Source: Streptosporangiaceae bacterium (GTDB taxonomy: Bacteria; Actinomycetota; Actinomycetes; Streptosporangiales; Streptosporangiaceae). Taken from it: 18,224 nt of DNA. This document shows, piece by piece, positions 12,805-17,902 of the stretch (position 1 is the first letter of the stretch; each line of letters begins with the position of its first letter). A model generated the notes under the pieces. It made no database searches. It had not been told where the DNA came from and worked only from the letters and a program-made list of their open reading frames with translations. Position numbers and translations under genes: made by a program. The DNA lies in contig JAICWX010000173.1 of the NCBI GenBank assembly GCA_025934635.1, positions 1 through 18,224 of the forward strand. The letters run 5' to 3'.

Positions 12805-13071
12805 ATGACTAGCACCCACGCGACAGGCCGACGCCCGGACGAGACGGCGGCCCGCCTGGCACCGTGGCGAGGCTCAGCCTGCGCGGCCCGCGTCCGGGGC
12901 CGAAGCATGGCGCCAGGCCGCAGGGATGTCATCTCAGCAGAACACGGGGCGGGCGCCGGTCCTGGGCATGACAGCCCGCGGGCTCGCGGCAGCGTCGCGC
13001 AGGCGATTCGGCGCCGCCGACGGACTATGCCGTCGGTCCTGGCATCAGAAAAATACCGGTCAGCCAGCTAA
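12805..13071 (+). CDS. Doubtful small ORF downstream of the 12766-12794 promoter
   Basis: An ATG at 12805 lies 10 bp after the TATGAT box and opens an 88-codon frame. The product is rich in Arg, Ala and Gly with no recognisable domain, and its third-position GC bias is weaker than that of the real genes nearby. It may be an unrecognised gene, a decayed gene, or merely a transcribed leader. The only positive evidence is the well-placed promoter. No other gene is supported between 12430 and 13076. Confidence 0.2.
   Translation: MTSTHATGRRPDETAARLAPWRGSACAARVRGRSMAPGRRDVISAEHGAGAGPGHDSPRARGSVAQAIRRRRRTMPSVLASEKYRSAS
13017..13036 (-). terminator. 7-bp stem-loop downstream of the third membrane protein gene
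   Basis: CCGACGG (13017-13023) pairs with CCGTCGG (13030-13036) around a 6-nt loop, about 40 bp past the minus-strand stop codon at 13077. There is no T run, so it is at best a weak actinobacterial I-shaped terminator. Confidence 0.35.
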
Positions 13072-13076
13072 TACAG

Positions 13077-13301
13077 CTAGTGCACCAGTTCACTCGCGAT
13101 CGGGAAGAACTCGGCGTCCAGGCCCTTGCGGCCGACACCGGTAAGCCTGCGCGCACTGCGGGAGATCCGGTCGGGCGCCTCGCCGATGAGCGTGTAGCGC
13201 CGGTCCTCACGGCGGATAGCCAACGCGATGGTCGCGATAACTCCGATCACTACGCCACCGAGGAACAGAGCGACGGCCACTGCGACCACAACACCGATCA
13301 T
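13077..13301 (-). CDS. Small single-pass membrane protein B' (paralogue of B)
   Basis: The 74-residue product consists of a hydrophobic helix at residues 2-28 (VVVAVAVALFLGGVVIGVIA), then AIRREDRRYTLIGEAPDR, then a basic segment ISRSARRLTGVGRKG. Comparison with protein B gives aligned FLGG/FFGG, G-V-I-A/G-V-V-A, AIRREDR/AIRREER and SARRLTGVG/GARWLTRFG. ATG 13301 has GGGAG 8 bp upstream, and the frame remains open further 5' without a better start. It is transcribed divergently from the intact GntR gene, from which it is separated by a 405-bp region containing promoter-like elements for both strands. This suggests, but does not show, that GntR controls it. Function unknown. Confidence 0.65.
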   Translation of the reverse strand: MIGVVVAVAVALFLGGVVIGVIATIALAIRREDRRYTLIGEAPDRISRSARRLTGVGRKGLDAEFFPIASELVH

Positions 13302-13422
13302 GACAAAACTCCCGCACTCCGTCCCGCGGAACCGTTCCGCGGGCCTGTTACCCACTTACTGGCCGGGCGGGCGTGGTTGCCGGGCTGGTGTTCGTGGGCC
13401 ACGACGCTCCGTCTGTCCACGA

Positions 13423-13428
13423 TTTATA
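13423..13428 (-). promoter_or_regulatory. Candidate -10 (TATAAA) for membrane protein B'
   Basis: The minus strand reads AGGTATAAATC, giving TATAAA about 120 bp upstream of the ATG at 13301. AATGGTAC lies about 17 bp further upstream and resembles the TTTGGTAC found in the repeated boxes on the plus strand. Confidence 0.35.
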
Positions 13429-13551
13429 CCTGTTGCCCGATACGTACCATTAGGCCCGGCGATACCGCCCTGCTGATTGATCTGGCAGGTCCTAGCACAC
13501 CCGAGGGACTGCACTGCTAGGATGTTCCTACTACGACCGGCCATCCAAGCC

Positions 13552-13580
13552 ATCCCAACATTTGGTATCTGAGATAGAGT
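13552..13580 (+). promoter_or_regulatory. Copy 2 of the ATCCCAAC box with -10 (TAGAGT), promoter of GntR
   Basis: ATCCCAACATTTGGTATCTG (13552-13571) is followed by TAGAGT (13575-13580), which fits TANNNT. A further dyad TGGTA...TACCA spans 13563-13588. Transcription from here would leave a leader of roughly 120 nt before the GntR ATG at 13707. The near-palindrome overlapping the -35 region is a natural site for autoregulation by the encoded repressor. Confidence 0.45.
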
Positions 13581-13666
13581 GTTACCATGGCCAGACAGGG
13601 TATAAACCTACTGAGTCTAAATATTTCAGCGAGCTGGGTGGTAGGGAAGGTCCGGACAGCTAGGAT

Positions 13667-13677
13667 CGGTCTAGCCA
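13667..13677 (+). promoter_or_regulatory. HutC/GntR-like operator candidate in the GntR leader
   Basis: CGGTCTAGCCA resembles the GGTCTAGACC core used by some HutC-family regulators such as DasR. A similar TGGTCTACC lies at 12555-12563, upstream of the membrane protein B-A operon. The resemblance is by eye and short. Confidence 0.25.
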
Positions 13678-13706
13678 TCAGGATGCTCGCACACTGAGGA
13701 GGGTCG

Positions 13707-14504
13707 ATGGCGAACCCTATGTATCGGCAGATCGCCGAAGATCTACGCGCGGAGATCGATTCCGGTGTGCTCGCTCCCGGCACGCAGTTGCCGACCGAAC
13801 TTGAGCTCCGCGAGCGGTACGGCGGGGCGTCGCGGAACACGGTCCGGGACGCTATCAAGTCACTCACCAACCTCGGCCTAGTCGCGACGAAGCCAGGCCA
13901 GGGAACCTTTGTCGTCGAAGACACGGATCCGTTCGTCACCACGCTGTCGGGAGATCCCAAGACCGGCTTCGGCGGCGGTGAGGGCACCAGTTACCTGTCC
14001 GAGGTGGCCCAGGGGAACCGGAAGCCCGCCACCAGCCCGGTCCAGGTCGAGATCCAGGAAGCCTCAAGGGAAATCGCCGAGACCTTGAAGATCAACCCGG
14101 GCGCGGAGGTCATCCTCCGCCACGAGCGGCGCTTCATTGACAACACACCCTGGTCGCTGCAGACGTCGTACTACCCGATGGAATTCGCTGACCGCGGTGC
14201 GGAGCGGCTCAGGAGCGCCCGCAACATAGGCGAGGGGACCGTTCAGTATCTAGCCGATACTCTGCACATCCATCAGGTGGGCTACCGCGACTGGCTGGTC
14301 GTTCGGGCGCCGGACTCCATCGAGGCGGACTTCTTCAAGCTGCCCCCGGACGGCCGGACCTCGATCGTCCAGATATCGAGGACCGCCTTCGACGGTAACG
14401 GGCAGCCTATGCGAGTCACCGTGACTGTCTATCCGGCCGACCGGAATCAGTTCCGTTTCAACTTCGGACAAGTCCCGGAGCCGGATACTATCGGGGAGAC
14501 CTAG
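13707..14504 (+). CDS. GntR-family (HutC-type) transcriptional regulator
   Basis: The 265-residue product has an N-terminal winged-helix domain at residues 5-70 (MYRQIAEDLRAEIDSGVLAPG, then ASRNTVRDAIKSLTNLGLVA and KPGQGTFVV). A UTRA effector-binding domain covers about residues 95-255, with the typical GAEVILRHERRF, WSLQTSYYP and closing PMRVTVTVYPADRNQFRFNFG. Such proteins are usually ligand-released repressors. The ATG at 13707 has AGGAGGG just upstream. A relic of a second copy lies at 11592. It is the first gene of the right-hand cassette: the GNAT gene follows 297 bp later in the same direction, with a hairpin directly after the regulator's stop. The ligand is unknown; small membrane protein B' and the GNAT/peptide genes are the obvious candidate targets. 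Confidence 0.92.
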   Translation: MANPMYRQIAEDLRAEIDSGVLAPGTQLPTELELRERYGGASRNTVRDAIKSLTNLGLVATKPGQGTFVVEDTDPFVTTLSGDPKTGFGGGEGTSYLSEVAQGNRKPATSPVQVEIQEASREIAETLKINPGAEVILRHERRFIDNTPWSLQTSYYPMEFADRGAERLRSARNIGEGTVQYLADTLHIHQVGYRDWLVVRAPDSIEADFFKLPPDGRTSIVQISRTAFDGNGQPMRVTVTVYPADRNQFRFNFGQVPEPDTIGET

Positions 14505-14505
14505 G

Positions 14506-14525
14506 TGAATCCTTGTCCGGATTCA
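14506..14525 (+). terminator. 7-bp stem-loop immediately after the GntR stop codon
   Basis: TGAATCC (14506-14512) pairs with GGATTCA (14519-14525) around TTGTCC, starting 2 bp after the stop codon. A short CTTTT run follows 7 bp later. It could terminate the regulator transcript or be an operator. The rest of the gap to 14801 holds AT-rich sequence with a GACCGATA direct repeat but no gene. Confidence 0.45.
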
Positions 14526-14801
14526 TGCCTACTTTTCCTAGCGCACTAGCTACCCGACCGATAGTGACATGTGAATATAGCCTAGGACCGATACATGGCG
14601 ATGACCTCGCCCGTACAGGCCGACCCGGGCGGGCCCGTCTATCAAACGCCCCGTCAACCGGATCGCGGCTAACGTGCCGTAACGGACATAACGCCATTTA
14701 CTGAACGGTGGCGATCTATTCCGATCGCCTGCCTCTCATTCCGGTTCGCTGCATTTTCTAGCGGCGGCCCGGAATGAGCTTTTAGACCATAGACGGAAGC
14801 C

Positions 14802-15557
14802 ATGACATCCTTGCGCCTCGCCCGGGCTGAAGCCACGGCCGAAAATCTGAAAGCCGTCCTCTGCCTCATCCGCCAAGCCAGCGGATGGCTGGAAGGCAAG
14901 GGTACGGACCAGTGGCAGAAGCCCTGGCCGGACGAAGAGCAGCGTGATGCCAGGGTCTGGCGCGGCCTGCAGCGGGGAGCGACGTGGTTCGTCTGGGTCG
15001 GCCAGCGACTCGCCGCCACGATCACCGTCGCGCAGACGCCCAACCTCGCCGTCTGGCGGGACGCGGAGTGCAATCTAGGCGACCCGGCTGTTTACGGGCA
15101 TCGCCTGATTATCGATCGGCAATTCGCCGGCTGGGGGCTGGGTGCGGAACTGATCGACTGGGCCGGGCTGCGTGCTCATCAGGAGAACGGGGCCAAGTGG
15201 ATCAGGATCGATGTGTGGAGCACCAACCGGGCCCTTCATGAGTACTACATGAAACGGGGCTTCGAGCCGTGCGGCAGCGCCCCCGATCCCGAGTACCCAT
15301 CAGGCACGCTCTTCCAGAAGGCGGTGTCTGAGATATCCGAGCCGTTCTGCCCGCTTCTTACCGAACTGGACCCCCTGGTTCCCCTTTTCGACACCGAAAT
15401 ACCGGACTATCCACCAGTCGGCCTGGCGCCGGACTGGAACCAGCCGGACGATGGGAGCCGAGTGCTGGCTTCATATCCCGGCCAGATCGCTTCCGTTCCC
15501 CTGGCTCTGCCCGGGATGCTGGTGAGCGCTCGCCCTGCCGTCCCCAGCAGGGCGTAA
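14802..15557 (+). CDS. GNAT-family N-acetyltransferase with C-terminal extension
   Basis: GNAT enzymes transfer an acetyl group from acetyl-CoA to an amine. The fold is visible at residues 4-173: SLRLARAEATAENLKAVL, TWFVWVGQRLAATITV, the acetyl-CoA pyrophosphate-binding stretch DRQFAGWGLGAELIDWA (residues 105-121), then IRIDVWSTNRALHEYYMKRGFEPC. About 75 extra residues, rich in Pro, Asp and Leu, follow and have no recognisable domain. The ATG is preceded by GGAAG. A broken relative of this gene lies at 16968-17350, and in both cases a 21-residue peptide gene is the next gene downstream. This makes the peptide, its N-terminus or its conserved Lys3 a possible substrate, but that is inference; the GNAT could equally be self-protective or unrelated. 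Confidence 0.88.
   Translation: MTSLRLARAEATAENLKAVLCLIRQASGWLEGKGTDQWQKPWPDEEQRDARVWRGLQRGATWFVWVGQRLAATITVAQTPNLAVWRDAECNLGDPAVYGHRLIIDRQFAGWGLGAELIDWAGLRAHQENGAKWIRIDVWSTNRALHEYYMKRGFEPCGSAPDPEYPSGTLFQKAVSEISEPFCPLLTELDPLVPLFDTEIPDYPPVGLAPDWNQPDDGSRVLASYPGQIASVPLALPGMLVSARPAVPSRA
15532..15553 (+). terminator. 7-bp GC stem-loop at the end of the GNAT gene
   Basis: GCCCTGC (15532-15538) pairs with GCAGGGC (15547-15553) around an 8-nt loop, ending 1 bp before the TAA at 15555. No T run follows. It may reduce read-through into the peptide region. Confidence 0.4.
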
Positions 15558-16002
15558 GGCCCGGTCGGTCGACCAGCCGGACATAGCCCGGGAGACGCGG
15601 ATCGTCAGACCCAGGCTTACCGCCTCTCCCGGCCGCCCGGTTGCCTGGCTAGCCATCCGCGGCCGCGCTGCGCTCCCCGCACCGCCTTCGGTTGCACGTT
15701 TACCTTGAAGCCAGGTTTTGCTTACCTCACAGATCGTGTTCAGGCTGCTCACTAACAGTACAAGCTCCTGGTCTCCAGTCGAGAGAAGGGGCGATAGTGG
15801 ATCTCTGTGTGGTCTTGCGGTCATAACTGACAAAAAACTCAATCGTGACGACAGTGCATGTTTTGTCGCATACTCGTCGATGAAAGAGAACGGCGCACCT
15901 TATCTCGGCCACGTCCTAAAAACGGGGCGACTAGGGAGCGCCCCCTTATCGGGCCATAGGCGCAGGTGAGAGAGCTGTCCTGGCCTAACGGGAGGAGGTG
16001 TT
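15558..16002 (+). promoter_or_regulatory. Gene-free, AT-richer region upstream of peptide gene 1
   Basis: No convincing gene is present in these 445 bp. From about 15700 to 15900 the sequence is markedly AT-richer than the surroundings (for example GACAAAAAACTCAAT near 15828), as expected for a promoter region of the peptide gene. I cannot assign -35 and -10 boxes with confidence. The last part holds a hairpin (15924-15944) and then the strong GGAGGAGG ribosome-binding site at 15991-15998. Confidence 0.4.
15924..15944 (+). other. Stem-loop in the leader of peptide gene 1
   Basis: GGGGCG (15924-15929) pairs with CGCCCC (15939-15944) with a 9-nt loop. It lies about 45 bp upstream of the peptide ribosome-binding site. 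It could be an attenuator or an mRNA-stabilising element if transcription begins upstream. Confidence 0.35.
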
Positions 16003-16068
16003 ATGCCCAAACGTCACTTCCGCCCTTCTGCGCAGTACCGGTATGAGCACTACGACCCCAACCGCTGA
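16003..16068 (+). CDS. 21-residue peptide 1, putative ribosomal-peptide precursor
   Basis: A perfect ribosome-binding site GGAGGAGG (15991-15998) sits 4 bp before ATG. The peptide begins MPKRHFRPSA and continues QYRYEHYDP, ending with Asn-Arg. A second gene at 17699 encodes a product identical at 15 of 21 positions, with RPS and the nonapeptide QYRYEHYDP unchanged. Among the 15 conserved codons, 7 differ by a synonymous change, the signature of selection on the peptide itself. It has no signal peptide or membrane segment and is rich in Tyr, His and Arg. It is preceded by a GNAT gene and followed by a long stem-loop and a 2OG/Fe(II) oxygenase, a likely modifying enzyme. I recognise no characterised family. 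Alternatives are a small regulatory or toxin-antitoxin peptide. Confidence 0.85.
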   Translation: MPKRHFRPSAQYRYEHYDPNR

Positions 16069-16136
16069 CCGAACGGTCGTCCGGTAACGCGCGAACCGGC
16101 CGATGGCGTCCCTGCGGGGGTCTGATCGCCGCTTTC

Positions 16137-16184
16137 ACGGTTGCTGGCGCCACTCCGCCGGTGGCGGACAGCGCCAGCAACCGT
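16137..16184 (+). other. Long stem-loop between peptide 1 and the oxygenase
   Basis: ACGGTTGCTGGCGC (16137-16150) pairs perfectly over 14 bp with 16171-16184. Inside it TCCGCC (16154-16159) pairs with GGCGGA (16163-16168) around a 3-nt loop, giving about 20 bp in total. No T run follows. It ends 4 bp before the likely GTG start of the oxygenase. It could work as a partial terminator, a 3' stabiliser of the peptide mRNA, or a translational block on the oxygenase. Confidence 0.75.
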
Positions 16185-16188
16185 CGTC

Positions 16189-16929
16189 GTGAACCCCGTG
16201 AGCGAGTCGAACGAGGAGGCGTATAGCCGTCAGGTTCCGCTCGTACAGAGTCGTCAACTCGTTGAGTTTCTACTGGACAAGTCGTTGACTTTCGACTGGA
16301 CAGAGTTCGACATCAGCGATCAGCTCCCCGAGGGCTGGCAGCATGATGTCGCGGCGGCCGCCGCCGAGGCCGAATGCCGGGAATTTCCTCGTACGCCGGT
16401 GCTGTCTCGTGAGGCACGGGACGTCGAGCACATCTCGCGTGGCCGGGTACACGCGGCCCAGGTGCGCCAGTTCCTCCCCTGGCTCTACCAGTTCTATGGG
16501 GAGAATGTCCTCAGGCTGGCCGCCAGTGCCCGCACCGAAGCCGTCATACCCGCGTCCGACGAACGTTACGGCGTCGTCCTTAACATCCAGTACGGTACCA
16601 GGATGAGATTCGAATCTCATATTGACTCGAACCCGCTCACTGGTCTTCTCTTCCTCACCGACCACCCGCGGGGTGCGGGTGGTGACCTCGTTTTCGCTTA
16701 CGAGGAGGACGCCTACAGCGTCGAGGCGATCGAACGGAACTGCTGGGTGATCCATCCTCGGGCGGGCTTGCTGATCTTTTTCGACGGCCGCCGGCACGCA
16801 CACTACGCACGGCCACTGCGATCCGAGTCCGGTGTCAGGGCCGTCGCGGTGATGAATTTCTACACCGAGACAAGCCCCGAGTCGATGCGTCCGCCGCAAC
16901 TGAACCGTCATCTCTACGGCGACGAGTAG
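16189..16929 (+). CDS. 2-oxoglutarate/Fe(II)-dependent oxygenase (prolyl-4-hydroxylase-like fold)
   Basis: The 246-residue product (from GTG 16189) has the facial triad of the superfamily: His144 and Asp146 in FESHIDSNPLTGLLFLTD and His205 in RRHAHYARPL. Arg217 (SGVRAVAVMNFY), 12 residues later, is the expected 2-oxoglutarate carboxylate ligand. The intervening GGDLVF and GLLIFFDGRR strands fit the double-stranded beta-helix. Such enzymes hydroxylate, desaturate or cyclise, often on proteins or peptides. The start is uncertain: GTG 16189, GTG 16198 and TTG 16141 are in frame, and none has a Shine-Dalgarno sequence; a long hairpin lies just upstream. Located 120 bp after peptide 1 and before the second peptide gene, it is the best candidate tailoring enzyme for Tyr, His, Pro or Asp side chains in the conserved motif (inference). 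Confidence 0.85.
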   Translation: MNPVSESNEEAYSRQVPLVQSRQLVEFLLDKSLTFDWTEFDISDQLPEGWQHDVAAAAAEAECREFPRTPVLSREARDVEHISRGRVHAAQVRQFLPWLYQFYGENVLRLAASARTEAVIPASDERYGVVLNIQYGTRMRFESHIDSNPLTGLLFLTDHPRGAGGDLVFAYEEDAYSVEAIERNCWVIHPRAGLLIFFDGRRHAHYARPLRSESGVRAVAVMNFYTETSPESMRPPQLNRHLYGDE

Positions 16930-16967
16930 CGACCCGCGGCCTGGACGGTCCCGGTGATATCACCCAG

Positions 16968-17350
16968 ATGAGGGGCGATCATGGGCTGATGAAAGGTTAC
17001 CCGTTTGTCCTACGTCTCGGCCTGCCCGGGGACCTGGATACCGTAAGCAAACTTGTCCAGGAAGCCGCTAACTGGCTGCGGACCAGTAAGAGTACCGATC
17101 AGCGGGCTAGACCGTGGCCAGGCCAAATCTGCCATTCTGAGCACATTCTCAATGACTTGCTCAAGGGCAAGACGTGGCTGGTATGGCGAAAAGGGAGCAC
17201 AGCACGCTAATCCGCGTTGCCGTGCCGACCACGAACCTGGAGTTGCACATCTACTACGAACGACAGTATTTCACCCGGCGGCCGGGCCCCGACCCGGCTT
17301 CGTTTCCGGCCCACTCGTCACGGGCGCTCTTCGAGCGGCATGTGGGCTAG
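16968..17350 (+). pseudogene. Broken GNAT-family acetyltransferase (internal deletion and frameshift)
   Basis: The first part (16968-17210) reads FVLRLGLPGDLDTVSKLVQ, then WLRTSKSTDQRARPWPG and GKTWLVWRKGSTAR, aligning with residues 4-67 of the intact GNAT encoded at 14802, and then hits a stop. In another frame, 17228-17350 reads TTNLELHIYYERQYFTRRPG and ends SSRALFERHVG, aligning with intact residues 140-173 (TNRALHEYYMKRGFE, SGTLFQKA). The roughly 70 residues between, which include the acetyl-CoA-binding motif, are deleted. The gene cannot make an active enzyme. It lies 38 bp after the oxygenase gene and precedes peptide gene 2, just as the intact GNAT precedes peptide gene 1. Divergence from the intact copy shows the duplication, or separate acquisition, is old. 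Confidence 0.8.
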
Positions 17351-17698
17351 GCGGGCTCGGACTATACGAAATTGCTTCTGGAAGAAAGACCGGATGATAA
17401 CCATTCTGGATAGCCAGGCCGCGGGACTCCAGATCCGGCCACAACGTAGATCGACGAAGGCGGGGACACGCGACTGGCGAGGTTACCGGGACGGATGCGG
17501 CGACTGGGACCTGGAGCAGCTGCAGTCACGTCGATTGAAAGTTGTTGGGTATGTACCGTCGCCATAACCGCTCGCAGGCGCACGAGGGTATACCTGCGCA
17601 CCGTCCTGATTCATAATTGAAGGGAAGGGACGGCTAGCCAGGTGGCAGTTACACGCTCCTTCACGGCAGGACCCCGCTACTAGCTGAAGTGGAACGAC
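17351..17698 (+). other. Gene-free region upstream of peptide gene 2
   Basis: Frames here are short or out of register with any homology that I can see. The stretch may contain decayed remains of the GNAT 3' end. The palindrome GGTATACC at 17587-17594 could be a regulator site. An AT-rich patch (ATTCATAATTG, near 17610) lies about 90 bp upstream of the peptide gene and could be part of a promoter. No further gene is supported. Confidence 0.3.
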
Positions 17699-17764
17699 AT
17701 GGCCAAGCTGCACGCACGCCCATCGAACCAGTATCGGTACGAACACTACGACCCTCGTTTCTGA
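17699..17764 (+). CDS. 21-residue peptide 2, putative ribosomal-peptide precursor (paralogue of peptide 1)
   Basis: The peptide begins MAKLHARPSN and continues with QYRYEHYDP, ending Arg-Phe. An in-frame stop at 17681-17683 excludes an ATG, GTG or TTG start further upstream, so the product really is about 21 residues. The ribosome-binding site (GAAGTGGA, 6 bp before ATG) is weaker than for peptide 1. Invariant between the two are Met1, Lys3, His5, Arg7-Pro8-Ser9 and Gln11 to Pro19; the variable positions are 2, 4, 6, 10, 20 and 21. The flanking DNA is not similar beyond a few bases after the stop codon, so the conservation is not due to recent duplication. It lies after the broken GNAT and is followed within 17 bp by a 17-bp stem-loop. 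No biochemical function can be assigned. Confidence 0.8.
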   Translation: MAKLHARPSNQYRYEHYDPRF

Positions 17765-17780
17765 CCCGACGGCTCAGAGG

Positions 17781-17855
17781 GGACACACGGTGACAACGGC
17801 GTCACCCGCTTCCGCGGGCTGGCGCCTTTCTATTCCAGTTGTCGCCGTTGTGTCC
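17781..17855 (+). other. Long stem-loop downstream of peptide 2
   Basis: Bases 17781-17797 (GGACACACGGTGACAAC) pair with 17838-17855 through 17 pairs, including one G-U pair and one bulged T. CCCGC/GCGGG forms an inner stem near 17805-17818. It sits between the peptide gene and the convergent end of mnmA, so it could be a terminator for either. It is positionally comparable to the stem-loop after peptide 1. Confidence 0.65.
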
Positions 17856-17902
17856 TCACGACCGTTAGCCAGACGGGCCGTAGCCGTTCCTTATCGCCGC
17901 CG

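Noticed and set aside
15718..15969. 83-codon frame upstream of peptide 1
   Set aside because: Starts with TTG lacking a ribosome-binding site, has atypical codon use and no homology I recognise; the region is better explained as promoter/leader.
16270..16911. 213-codon minus-strand frame opposite the oxygenase
   Set aside because: The plus-strand product has the full HxD...H and Arg signature of 2OG/Fe(II) oxygenases; the antisense frame has no domain.
17217..17567. 116-codon frame overlapping the broken GNAT
   Set aside because: Its first part is out of frame with the GNAT homology, which is read at 17228-17350; the remainder shows no recognisable protein.
17642..17683. 13-codon GTG-started micro-ORF just upstream of peptide 2
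   Set aside because: The purine-rich stretch before it is too far from the GTG, and there is no counterpart upstream of peptide 1.
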